From Enoplolaimus lenunculus (taxonomy: Eukaryota; Nematoda; Enoplea; Enoplida; Thoracostomopsidae): DNA of 64,000 nucleotides. Made by a program: the position numbers and the translations under genes. This document shows positions 11,150 through 22,489 of the stretch, in pieces. A model generated the notes under the pieces. That model was not told the origin of the DNA and did not search any database. It saw only the letters and a program-made list of their open reading frames with translations. The stretch covers positions 50,001 to 114,000 of the forward strand of contig JASANG010001811.1 of assembly GCA_030248215.1 (NCBI GenBank), written 5' to 3'. Position 1 is the first letter of the stretch. Each line of letters starts with the position of its first letter.

Positions 11150-12229
11150 TCAGTCAAATCTCGCAACGCCCATTTCACAATCATTTTGAGTTGCTACCAC
11201 CGAGTTGTGTCTGCTGCCGTACGACGCTGAACTCATCGCACTGTCTCGCCTTTGATTTTCAAATGTTTGTGAGTCAAATCTTTGTCGCCTGCTCTGTTGC
11301 ATTTGTTGCAACGACTGACTCCTCGCGATTTCTGCAGCCCATTTGTCTTTGGAATAGTAACGTTTCGCAATTACGCCTTCCATTTCCATTACCTGTAAAA
11401 ACGTACCATATAAACAGAACCAATTATGTTTCAAATATAAACTGCACAAAATCAAATAAAGTAAAATTTCCGCTCAAAATACGACGTGGTTATAATCAGT
11501 TCTTAGCCGATCACGTTTTTTCAACCAAGGTTACTTTACCGTTGTGAGATGTTCGCATTCCGAGTCAACGATATAACAAAACCACATCCAATTCGATTCA
11601 TCTTCGCGACGATGTCCTTCGCGAAGAATTCCGTCTGATCCCAATTCATATTTTACCTAAAAGCAACATTGAAAAATTTATAACCAAGGAAACGTTATAG
11701 TCACAGAAACATCGGAAGCGTTCAATAGTTTCAATTTGTTAATGTTCTTCGAAATAACTTTCAAACATTGGAAATCGGCTGCGTTTTATACGCATATGAC
11801 ACGTCAGATGATAAAAACTGCAAAACAAAGTATAAGCATTTCAAAATTATAACATCGTGAGGTAAAACATAGCAACAGGACGTGGGGCCGCGCAGGCCTA
11901 TGGGGCGTAGTGGGCGTGACGAAATTGGCTGCCCTATAGGGCAAAAAATCTTAAGATGAATTTCCCTGTTTGAATTTTTCTAGCTCCAACGTATAATAAG
12001 ATGAAAATTTATAAGATGAAAATTGCTTTAGGAAATCTAAACCCTTAAAATTTATATTGCTCATCCAATTTCTCTGGTTCAGCGGTTGCTAAATTGACTT
12101 TAAAACTCTACTAAACATTTAAGTGAATAAAATTTAGTTCAAAGATCGATTAACTGTATAAAATATGGAAATCGACATATAAAACGGAAGAATTGTTGGC
12201 AATTTCTTTCTATATATATGTATATATAA

Positions 12230-12263
<34 letters not shown>

Positions 12264-15200
12264 ATAGATACATATATAACTGCTATTTTCGTAGAGCATT
12301 TGGGTAAAGTTTTTTCGTGAAGACCCCATGGGACGGCTAGAAAAAACCTCTTGTGGAATGGCGTGCGGTGGAACGGCGCCGCCCAACTTCCATCTCTGTT
12401 TGACAATGCTGCGAATGATTTTAGCAAAACAATATAAAAACTTAAACTTCTATACATTTTTCACGTGATAGTTCAAGGTATATTAAATGCCGTTTCAAAG
12501 CACAATTTCATTTTCATCGTATAATCCACGACATTCGAATTAAAATTAAAATTGCGATGGTTTTTAGATGTAAATGTGACCAATTTCGCTCAATTTCGAG
12601 TTTTCGCTAGACAAATGAACACAGCCAAGAATCTATTACCTTTTCTTTTCCGTTGAACGCGTCAATCTCAAACTCTTCGTTCAGTCGAAAGGTGAAAACA
12701 TTCCGGCGAAACATTACAGAAGTTTCAATTGTAAACGTGCCATCCGGATTTGCTGTTATTACCTGCAATAATAAAATTTTTCGCACTACATGTATTCAAC
12801 CTAAACACAAATCTGTTTTTCCTGGTCAGTTTTGGGATATACAACCCGTACCTATAAGGATCGTGGAAGCAAAACAGTGGTGACAGAGTGAATGAGATTT
12901 CGCGAGCGAAACGAGCGAAAAGCCAGCAACATTAATCATTAATCTCAGAAAAGAATATTCTCACAGAAGCACTATCGCAAAAAGTTACTAAAATGTAGGT
13001 ACTGCAAGTGATTTTCGCACCCGTTTCAGTCTCATTGCGCCCCCAGTGTACACGGCGTTGCAAAGCCATGTCCCTGCCTCCCCCGCCACTGGATAATTTT
13101 AATATAATCCGGTGCCTAAATGGCGCCGCCGTAACGCTGGTTCTCATACATTAATGAAGCCATTTACCTCGAACAGATGACGCTGCAACCAACCAATACT
13201 GCTTCAAGTGTTTTTAAAAACAACAATTGCATAAAAGGCAAACTGCAATAGAAAGAAATAATTTAGCTTTTTACTGTCAGTTTGCTTACTTTTGCTGGTT
13301 TAAATCTCGAAATCAATTTTCGAGCCAACCACGGAGCTCCTGAAATGTAATCATTCGAAACTGTCAGCAATTTGTAAACAAAACGAAATGATACAATACA
13401 GATAAAAATATATATTATGTAGTGCCCCAAGCAGCTATTTGCCCCACTTGGCAACTGGGATGTCACAAATCACAATTGTTGTTCGGGGCAACTCAAACAA
13501 CTACTGGAATGTAAACTGGTTTTGATTTGAGGATTGTACAGACCAAACGACTAGGTACTGGAATGCAAACATTTTGTGATTGGTTGTTCTTGCTTCACTG
13601 TGTTCGAGAAAACTGACTTGCATAATAATTGGTTGGCTTCACCATGTTTGCCAACTGTGTGAGCGTGTGTTGTAATGTTTAATCAACGTTACGTAAATAA
13701 TGCTCTTTTTATTTCTATGAAGGTAAAATCAAACAAAATAATACGTATTAAAACATTGGTCGTTACTCAGAGCCATAGTATGACGGACTATGAGGCTTTA
13801 GGCTCCCGAATGACGTTGTTCGTTTGTATAGGGGTAGTCAAGATTTCTGTTGTTTTACGCCTTTGCCATCGTTCACCCTATATAAATCTTGTTTAATTTA
13901 TACTTTGCAAATATTTTGAAGCCAAATATTTATTGTGCAAGTAGGTTTCTTGGAATATATAGTCAAACTTGAACAACCAATCAAAATCAGTATGCACTCC
14001 AGTAGTTGTTTGCGCTGCCCCGAGCAGCAATTGTCGTCTGGGACGTCCCAGTTGCCAACTGGTCCAGATAGTTGTTTGAGGCATGACGTCACTGCACATT
14101 TATGCGAATATCATATGATATTGCAAAATTCAAGCAAGTATCACATGATATTATGCAGGACAATGTAATTTACGCGCACCAACAAACTGGTAAACAGTTG
14201 GATAATGTGGCATTATATGATAATGCATCTTCCACATTAATTTGGGTACACGGGGTGGAAAATTGCCACGCCCAATGACAACTATCATGTGCTAGTTTTC
14301 TTTTTATTCTTAAATGACATTCACTGTTTACGATATTGTGTCCGAAACCTAAAAAGTTCGATATTGTAGCAACTAACGTGTTCTATTTTGTTTCCGTAAA
14401 AATTACGTCTCAAAGCTTGTAAAGAATTGAAGTTTTTGTTCACTGACCAACGATTACCTCTAATATTTTTTGTACACGATGACGCATACCGTTTTAGTTT
14501 CTTGTGAACAATGACATTTGCTGTATTTTGAATCTATAGTACTTGTCCTCGGTAATGTTTTGAAAACACGTCCTGATAACTGCTATAATGTATGTAAACC
14601 AGCAGCTGAAGACAATTGAAGAAACATACGACGCGTACACACTTTTTTATATGGTTTAATTTTTGTTTTGTATGTCGTATAGTTGGGTTATGGTATAGAT
14701 TCGGTCAAACAGGGCGTACACTCGATCGGCAAAGGCGGAACCGCAGGACGAAACAGTTTGTTCTTAAGTTCAGGTCTAGTACAGGTATTGACCTACGGCT
14801 CCGGTATTTTTCACCTCCAGTTGCACCCTACTTGCGAGCGGTTTACAAAACAACGGAGAGCTTCAGTTGGTTTGTACATGGTGCACATCCATTTTTGCGG
14901 GACCCGGGATACCATGCCATTTTGCCCTGGATCCATACATGCCCTTCAAAAACAAATGCTTCGGGCGACATTTCAATACATTTTACTCTACGAGTGTCAT
15001 ACAGGGTATTTATTAACAGGAGGTCTGCGTTCGGCTCCGATTGAAAATCGACCTCCGGTTGCAGTAGATTTTCCGCCGAAGGTCCTGGTATTGTATTGGA
15101 AATTTACATAGTTTTTTGTTTAAAATGTGTGTCGTTTTTTAAAAATAAAAGTTTCGCCCCATCTCCGGTCACCTCCGGCTCCGGCAGCCGGTTGCACCCT

Positions 15201-18200
15201 GATGAAATTTTCGGGCAAAGCTAGCCAGAATCTAGGAACATTTTCTGTACTGTAGAAACGATAGCTCGGCTTTTTCATGTTTGCACTCCTCTCTGGTGGT
15301 CTATACGCCAAACAAAAAAACGCAAACTAGTCGGTTGTGTTGGAAAGCAAATTTGTAGAAAGTGTTTTTTCTTTCTGGAATTTTTGCAGGGAACACCGTA
15401 GGTGAAGAATGCCGGAGCCGGAGCCGGAGGCCAAGAAAATTTGCCAGAGCTAGACCTCAACAAAATTTGTCGAAGCAATAGGTCGATTTCCTGCTGGAAC
15501 TGCAGACTTCCGACTGTTCCCAAGTTTTCAAGAATTTAAAAACACCGCTTCCTGATATTAACACGTTGCGTTGAAAAATCGATTAAAGTGTGCTGCACAA
15601 AAGTTCGGCATATTTTTGAATTTAATAAAAAGCGGTCACTCAAAAACCAAGCATGCTTTGTTGACGATTTTTGCTGATAGGCTCATGGTAGGCCCACCTG
15701 TTCTTTCTTGATGAAAATTTTATTTAAGAGGGAGGAAAGGACACCTGCAATGGTTTCGTAAAGCTTTACTTCGTTTAATAAATTTCGCATTTGTTTAAAC
15801 AACGAACATGAACTTTTATTAAAAACGTTAAGTTAAAATACAGGGAAACGACATCTACAATTATTTCGCCGCACAGAAGACCAAAATATCAACAATATAT
15901 GATATTCTGGCCTAGTGCTAGTACTACAAACCAGCGAAAACATTTGGCAGGAAATATTTTCAAAAAACAGCAGATGTTGTATATAAAAATAAAAATATTT
16001 TTATAATGGAACTTTTTATAGCATTCGGTCCATGTATAGCACAGGGTCGGAACAGTACTAGCATATTCCTATGTCTAAGCCTAAGCCTAAGCAAAAAAGG
16101 TAGTCTAAAGCTTTATAAAATTGGCTCTAAAACAGCCCCACAGGAAAACGTTCCGACCATGTTCGATATATGGGCTTATCGTACATTTTCCTTTCGGACT
16201 ACCATAGGCCACATAAAGTTTCTTATGCGCCGCACATGTACGTGTCAGGCCTAGACAGTGGCGGATCTAGATTTTTGTTGTGGGGGCCGTCCCGTGAAAG
16301 ATAAAAAGTGCAAATGCCTCTGGAGGAGCATACACAAACCAGTGTTTTGCCATTTCAAAAATTTTTTGTTGAGGTTTGTTTTGTTGACAGCTACTAAAAA
16401 CTAGTTCCACAGAGTACATGTAAGCAGTCGCACAGAAAGTACATAGCATATGTTGTGGTTACACCGCAGCAGTACGAAGCCGTCAACATCACTACATTTT
16501 TATTTATGTTGTATACAATGTCTAAAAAAGAAAATTCAATAGCCACTTGTCAACCATCATTTTGAAAAAACATAAAACTGTAAAGATGAACAATTCTAAA
16601 GTGTTCAAATGACAGCTACTGTTTTTAAAAATTGGGTAGGTGTCATTGGAAATTGAAGTGTAAAAATTTAAAAATTATAGTAGCACTACTTGCAATTTTT
16701 TAAACAGCAAAAGTAGTTGTCATTGGGCGTTGCAATTTTCCACACCGTGTAAACAAATTAATGTGGAAGATGCATAACGAATGTTGGATTAGTTTCTTTT
16801 TTGTATTTCTGGTCAGAAGTTTGACTAAATATAATCCTAAGTGCAAATAATTCAAATTTCAAATTTAGTATCGTGTGACATTCTGCAGGACATTCAGATT
16901 AATTTACCACAATCCTGCAGACATTTTCAAACACATCATATGATATTGACACATAATATTTCGAATATCATATGATATTGCAGTACAAACAGTGAATGTA
17001 ACATCAGGGTAGCAGGTAGACAAAATCTTACAAGCTATTGTAATAGGGCAAACGTGTTTCAGGATGCTCTTCCCCATTATAACACTCAAAATGAAGACCC
17101 CTCTTATTACTTCACCCATCTTATTCGGGTCACTTAGCTTTTTTAATAAATGCTGTTCTTCGCATTTCAAACAGCGAACAGCTTTTTCATATTTTTGACA
17201 CGAGTTCTAACTAGCTTTTACTAGGCTTATAGAAGTTTCGGCCAATGCTACTTTAAGGCGCGTAACAGTAGATTAACCCTAGTGCCCGCAATTAAATTAA
17301 ACGCAGTTAAAAATTTATTTCCCGTTTTTGCAAACAAAATAGAGCACATACAATGCAATTAAACCGCATTTTGAGCTGCGCGTGATATGGATAATATTTT
17401 ACGGATTGTTGCTCACCAGCAACTTAGGAGCGCTGGCTATAATTAAGACATCACAGGCCGGGCAGAAAATGGCATTCATATAACGGTGAAACGCCTTTAT
17501 AAAGTATCATTTCCGTTTTTATACAGATCATGACGTATTATTTCTCAAAACAGCCGATCTAGTACAGTGACCGGCAACTAAAATTATCTTTATTTTACGA
17601 TTTTCAATTAAAATACATTCAAATCAAATATTTGGTACTAACATTTTGCCGCATATGCTATATATAAATCGGCCACCGCCATTAGGCAATGCTAAAAATG
17701 AGCACAAAACAAAATCTGTTTTTGAATTACTCAAGCAATTATTCATGAAATATACGAAAACAATTGCGATAATTTTGACGGAGTACAAAACATAAGTGCA
17801 CAGAACATTTTACGCAGTATACCGTCGTTGTTTTTGAGCAAAATTTGCATCTCGATTTCATCGCTACGAATAACGTCCAGTGGCTGGAGCTCAACAGTTA
17901 ATTTTTTCTTTTTTGTAAAAACTTCTTCCGGAGTTGATGAGGGTCTGCCGGCGCCACGTGTTGACGAAGTAGGCTTGTTCACTAATGGCAAAGAATATGC
18001 TACTTCATAAATAAACTGCTCCAACTGTACTTGGTTTTTTCGCAAAGCAATCGTTGTCAGCGTGACGGTGATATAGCAGCCAAGTATTATTCATCGCCAC
18101 ACTTAGCGCCCAGAAAAAATATCTCTTGTACCACCTTCTGGACTTATGTTCATGTTCACGTCGATAAAGCGCAGCAAGCATGTCGATCAAATCTGCGTCA

Positions 18201-20541
18201 CCCATATGGCGGTTGTATTCGTGCACAATATAAGGACCCGGGATTTCGCATCAACATTTTTGCTGGCGGTCCCATCACCCGATTGTGCCAACTACGTGTT
18301 CACCATCTTTGACAGACCTAAAATTCAAAATTGTGCAATTAACCCCTTCTCTCCTAGACTATACTGCGAGCAATTAATAGCAATATGTACGCTTATTACT
18401 ACCCGTATCCACACAGCAAAATCTTTACAATACCCTCGAGCTCGACTGTCACTCCTCAATAGCTGAGTGGTGATTATAAACACCTTCCAAACGTGAGTAA
18501 AAAAACTACGCTAAAACAAAATTATAGATACAACTTTCTGGTAACATGAAACGTATGACGACACATGAGTTACCACGCCGGAATCCATCCATCTAACAAC
18601 CGTAATACCCGAATTAGCGTCCACTGCGTAACCATAGAAACCACGGTGCTTCTTTTTCATTTCAGGCACGGATGCAACGGGACGTTGTTTTAACCCCGCT
18701 CTGTTTGGCTGTATCGTTGCAACAACTTCAAATCCCATAGATTTTAGAGTAATTATAAGCTTTAGTGAAGAAAAGTAGTTATCGAAGTACAGTTTGTAAC
18801 CCTTATTTTCTGGCAGAGTGTGCGCCAGTTTTAAAACCATTCGCTCAGCCAAAGTAAGACTTCGAGCTTCCGGTCTGTCTGCCTGACCATCCTCAGTGTG
18901 ATGCTGTTGACGACCAGCATAGGAATCAAAGTCGAATGTCGTTCCGTTTGCCCCGCACCTGGTCCAAATTTTGAAACCCCATTTGGAAGACTTTTTCGGA
19001 AGATACTGCTTGCAGCTATGGCGCCCTTAAATGGGATAATTTGTTCGTCGATGCTGCTTCTTTCAATGGGAATTAGCGTTAGGCACCGTTCACGTAATAA
19101 ATTTAGCAATGGCCAGACCTTATAAAGCGTGTCAAAACCAGGTTCACCCGGTTTGGGCTCATTTAGGTTGTCGTTCAAGTGTAAAAATTGTATGGGGGCT
19201 TGTTGGGATTACTAAGCGTTGCATACTTATTGGTCTCCTCAACGATCAGAGAGACAAGATTCGGAGTGAAAAAATAACTGAAGTATGCAAGCGGGTTTTC
19301 TACTTCATCATTATCGGCAATATTGCCTGTGAAAGGAAGCGAGTCGACCATATTCATTTTGCGCCATCTGAATGTGCGGAAAGAACGCCTCTTGTTATTT
19401 GTCTGATCTTGATTTGTCTCGCCAGATTCTACAATGGAATACTCGCTATCGCTATCGTATTCCTCAGTTTCTAGCTCGAAATCGCTCTCTTGGGAGTCGC
19501 TCCCAGTGTCGGCTTCGGATTCCAATCCGGTACTTGGCGTTATAATCACAGCGCGCTAAAACCGCTTGGATACTACCTGCGTTCGCACAGTGGTTTCTAT
19601 CTCAGCATCCATTACCGCTAGAAATAACAAATCTAAACTTCAATATACTTTTTAACTTTGTGGCTCCGCAAACTACAGAAATACGGCAGAAAAACAGACT
19701 ATATATAGTTAAATCGTCATTTGACCAACAAAGATTCTCGCAACTTTGAAAAGGTATATCATCCTAATGTGGCTCGACAGCAACAACGCTACAGTAACGC
19801 GCAGGTTGCTAGAAAATCAGCGAAACAACCTAAAAAACTGAAAATGCAACCAGTAATAGCCAATCTTTATATGCTATAATTTTATATGTGACCTACCTTT
19901 CTTCTCGAGCTGCTATTAACCACAGATAACAGACGTCAACGATCTTGTAAGGTGCGATACTTATCTGGTTATGGCGAGTAAGTTGCACTAGCTATGTTAT
20001 TGTTAGTTTTAACGTTGCGAGGATGCATTGTTGCGTTCGGGAAACGTTGGGACAGCGCGTATTATTCGATGTGAAACCAAGTGATACTCTTTGAAATTCT
20101 GTTGCTCAGGAGCAATGGTGGGCATTAAAGAGTTAAGCGTATTAATAAGCCTAAGCGTCGCAAAAATAAGTTCCTAAACCTAAGCCTAAGCAAAAAATGT
20201 AGTATAAATTCTAAACCTACTCTTTTACAGACCAATCAGAAACCTGAAGGACCCTTAAAGTAACATGGGCCGAAGTTTGTCTATATGGTTATGTAAATTA
20301 ATGGCGTGACAGCGTTTAGATCCAAGGAATCAAAAGTGTCTTACCACCTTGAATTTTATCGTTTACTAGCTCGTCGAACAAATTGAATGTACGTTGATGC
20401 TATTAACTGATCAGCACGCAACTTATTCCACCTACTTATACACAGTTTAACCACAGACATAATCATGTTACCTTTTTTGAACATAAATTCTTCAAGATTT
20501 TCACTTCTGTAACTAGTCCAGCGGCCCAAAAACCGTTCCAT
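11150..20541 (-). CDS. Fatty-acid-binding protein (FABP/CRABP family) with C-terminal extension
   Basis: Small cytosolic beta-barrel carrier of fatty acids or retinoids. Five exons: 20541-20472, 13339-13290, 12762-12640, 11656-11540, 11392-11150. Junction phases are 1, 0, 0, 0, giving 200 residues. Exon 1 encodes the family start (MERFLGRWTSYRSENLEEFM). Exon 2 gives PWLARKL and FKPAK. Exon 3 gives TIETSVMFR, then FTFRLNEEFE, like the usual FKLGEEF block. Exon 5 opens with MEMEGVIAKRYYSK, containing the family's conserved R-x-Y (R131, Y133). Normal members end about here (130-135 residues); this one continues for some 64 residues rich in Q, R and S. Intron 1 is about 7.1 kb and full of transposons, including a piggyBac element. 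The start is the only ATG before the conserved GxW. Family call is firm; ligand and subtype are unknown. Confidence 0.85.
12214..12275. repeat. AT microsatellite
   Basis: About 60 bp of TATATA with interruptions, between exons 3 and 4 of the FABP gene. Confidence 0.9.
13423..14090. mobile_element. Inverted-repeat element of about 670 bp
   Basis: About 115 bp at 13423-13535 (CAACTGGGATGTC, TTCGGGGCAACTC, CAAACAACTACTGGA) recur inverted at about 13966-14090. The unique middle is about 430 bp. It lies in FABP intron 1, and its left arm starts about 85 bp upstream of FABP exon 2. A plain non-autonomous DNA element is likely. Confidence 0.6.
14760..15203. mobile_element. hAT-like MITE family B, rearranged
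   Basis: GTATTTTTCACCTCCAGTTG and CACCTCCGGCTCCGG followed by GCAGCCGGTTGCACCCTG are family B ends. The arrangement suggests two partial copies. Two overlapping plus-strand frames across it are chance frames. Confidence 0.45.
16027..16168. mobile_element. MITE family A
   Basis: Starts GGTCCATGTATAGCACAGGG, has a CCTAAG core and TAGTCTAAAGCTTTA, and ends ACCATGTTCGATATATGGGC. No target duplication is visible. Confidence 0.65.
17273..20136. mobile_element. piggyBac-type transposon
   Basis: Flanked by TTAA on both sides (17273-17276, 20133-20136), the piggyBac target. The inner ends read CCCTAGTGCCCGC on the left and, inverted, CTCTTTAATGCCCACC on the right, sharing TGCCC. It carries a minus-strand transposase remnant. 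The insertion point is confirmed by the neighbouring empty-site MITE. It lies in intron 1 of the FABP gene in the same orientation as that gene. Confidence 0.85.
17743..19619 (-). pseudogene. piggyBac transposase, degraded
   Basis: Reads from about 19610 down. An acidic N-terminus is followed by WRKMNMVDSLPFTG and NPLAYFSYFFTP, the family's start of the catalytic domain. Next come SSIDEQIIPFKG (first catalytic D), LYFDNYFSS (second D) and RWMDSGVVTHVSS (third D), so all three DDD aspartates survive. Then YNRHMGDADLIDML and KSRRWYKRYFFW match the insertion/C-terminal part (YN-x-x-MG-x-x-D). The frame is broken: a stop lies about 19 codons after the first ATG, and the frame changes near 19175, 18840 and 18480-18230. 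It cannot make a full enzyme. The typical C-terminal Cys-rich zinc finger was not found. Confidence 0.85.
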
Positions 20542-20677
20542 TGTTTAAACATATGACATATACTGAGAGTACAAAAATGCAATTTTCTTCGAAGCAAAAT
20601 TTTACTGTACAATGTTTATCAGAGCACTTTAAACCGTTAATCAAGTGTAGTTTAAGTAATTCGTCTAAAAGAAAATT

Positions 20678-20866
20678 GGTCTATGTTACTTTAAGGGGCG
20701 TAACAGTAGATTAAGCATATTCCTAAGCCTAGCCTAAGCGTTGCAAAAATGTGTTCCTAAGCATAAGCCTATGCCTAAGCCTAAGCAAAAAATGTAATCT
20801 AGAATCTAAACCTACTCTTTTATAGACTCACCAGAAACCTGGACGCCCCTTAAAGTACCATGGGCC
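20678..20866. mobile_element. MITE family A2, intact copy with perfect target duplication
   Basis: Starts GGTCTATGTTACTTTAAGG and ends CCTTAAAGTACCATGGGCC. Flanked by AGAAAATT on both sides (20670-20677, 20867-20874). Contains GTAGATTAAGCATATTCC, the unoccupied TTAA site used by the nearby piggyBac element in the sister copy. Confidence 0.88.
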
Positions 20867-21168
20867 AGAAAATTAGTAAACGACATACAATCGAAATTAA
20901 TGTTTTTGATTTCATTCTTAAAATTTTAATTCTGATATACCTAAATTCCTCAATTACTGTACAAAGTGTCATACTTTAATCACATACTTAACCTTCAACA
21001 ATTTTTGACTATATCCCTTTCTCGAATGAACATTTTATATTTCATGTGAGAGCTACATTTATGCTAAGATTCAGACCTCGGGGACTGGAATCGGAGACAT
21101 TTACAACCAGCACTCAGCTATAGGAGCTGAGAGCGCCCTCGCGTATTGTGGATACCTTTATTCTGCGT

Positions 21169-21310
21169 ACACTGCAAAAAATGGGGAGTCAAATTGACTG
21201 CCTTTTTACTCACCATTTTTGAAGTGTAGACGCGCAGCAATAGGTTTTGCACTGCGTTATGTTCATTACTACACTGCAAACACATTGCGCTGTGTTGCTC
21301 AGAGTCAACT
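21169..21310. mobile_element. Palindromic MITE family D (CACTGCAAAAAA), partial copies
   Basis: TACACTGCAAAAAATGGGGA with GAGTCAAATTGACTG, then the inverted TCACCATTTTTGAAGTGTA, forms a 60-bp hairpin-like copy. A second fragment follows at 21272. Related to 57110-57322. Confidence 0.6.
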
Positions 21311-21704
21311 CTACCTGAGAAGAGGTTCAGTTACAGATTTTTTGTTTTTTTGCCAATAATTCATTTTAAAACCACGATATGAAGACTAAAAAGCTAAAGA
21401 GGCTGTTTGTTAAAACATTTTCTATAATCAATTTTGCAAAATTACGACCAATAGGCACATAGTTCTAAAAAGCCATAAATGTTGAAATTTGAACACAACA
21501 TTAAATATATATTCATACAACCAAACTAATACAAAAATGGATAGAATTACCGCAAAATAAATATGTACTCAGTGTTGTATTTTTAGATACAAAAATAGCA
21601 TATTTCGCTGCAGCGTTGAATTAACCTCCACGATCACTGGTCCTAAGCGCTACTGTAATTGGAATGCTCCGGACGCCGTATACAAAATGCTCATGCTTTT
21701 GTAT

Positions 21705-21838
21705 ACTTCCGCTACACTGCAAATTGACTCTCATCGAGTCGCACGTTTGACTATGGCGGCGTCGAATTTGACTCAGTTCGTGTAGTCCCGTAGAGCCTAT
21801 TTCGGAGAGAGTCAACTTGAGTAACCATTAGTTGCAGT
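21705..21838. mobile_element. Palindromic MITE family D, partial copy
   Basis: CTACACTGCAAATTGACTC through GTGTAGTCCCGTAGAGCC and TATTTCGGAGAGAGTCAAC matches the right half of the full copy at 57110-57322. Confidence 0.65.
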
Positions 21839-21841
21839 CAG

Positions 21842-22238
21842 GGTTACAACAGGAACTAAATTTTGTCGGAACAGGAACAGGAACAAGAATTGAATTTTTA
21901 TGCAAGAACCGGAACAGGAACAGGAACCGGAATTTGAACTTATTTTCATCACCGAATTACTGTTGGGCTTTTTAGAAAACTTGCCAAAAATGGCTTAAGA
22001 AAATTTTCAGTTATTTATACAATCATTAAGTTTTGCGAAAACACATCAGGAACAATTTAGTAACAGAATTAAACTGGGTACAAAAGACTAATTTTGACAT
22101 AAAAAATTTCTCCAAGACAACGTTTCCAATATTTAAATAATGAATAATTTGCCACAATACCGTAAAAATTCCGGTTCCTGCATCTTTGAATGCAGGAACA
22201 GGAATCGAATTTTTGCAGGAATTCCGGTTGAACTCTGG
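21842..22238. mobile_element. hAT-like MITE family C, opposite orientation
   Basis: GGGTTACAACAGGAACTAAA at the left and GGAATTCCGGTTGAACTCTG at the right are the reverse of the copy at 4133-4570. GGAACA repeats lie inside the ends. Confidence 0.6.
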
Positions 22239-22489
22239 TTGCAGTGTATAACGATTACGTTTACGTTTAGAATAAGACTCACGTAAATCCTTTACCTAAA
22301 AACCTGCGCTTTTAAGCCTAAAGTTTTATCCTTAAATGCGAAGGACTGGGTACAGAAGTTAATATGCCCATAGCCAGTATGAGACCATACGGTACTCAGT
22401 CAGCCCTAAAAGTTACTTTGTTATAATTTAAAAGTTAAAATGTAGTTCCAGATCAGGCTGTAATTCCGGTGGCACCCGGAGTGGAGTAA

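Larger units (their letters stand above)
14105..16985. mobile_element. Possible 2.9-kb element with imperfect inverted ends
   Basis: CATATGATATTGC, ATGCAGGACA, GCATCTTCCACATTAAT and CGCCCAATGACAACTA on the left (14111-14291) recur in reverse order and orientation at 16716-16985. Other MITEs lie inside (about 14760-15203 and 16027-16168). No transposase-like frame was found, so it is an old non-autonomous element or two opposed copies of a shorter one. Confidence 0.4.
17240..20271. mobile_element. MITE family A2, split by a piggyBac insertion
   Basis: The left part (GGCCAATGCTACTTTAAGG to GTAACAGTAGATTAA, 17240-17276) and right part (TTAAGCGTATT to CTTAAAGTAACATGGGCC, 20133-20271) together match the uninterrupted copy at 20678-20866. 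The outer flanks GAAGTTTC (17232-17239) and GAAGTTTG (20272-20279) are an 8-bp target duplication with one mismatch. The CCTAAG core lies in the right part. Confidence 0.85.

Noticed and set aside
14616-15111. 142-codon plus-strand frames
   Set aside because: Two overlapping frames of equal length run over family B repeat words (GGAGCC/TCCGGC), with no domain and no splice support.
17828-19474. Plus-strand frames within the piggyBac element
   Set aside because: They are the reverse strand of the transposase; the minus-strand fragments contain the family motifs.
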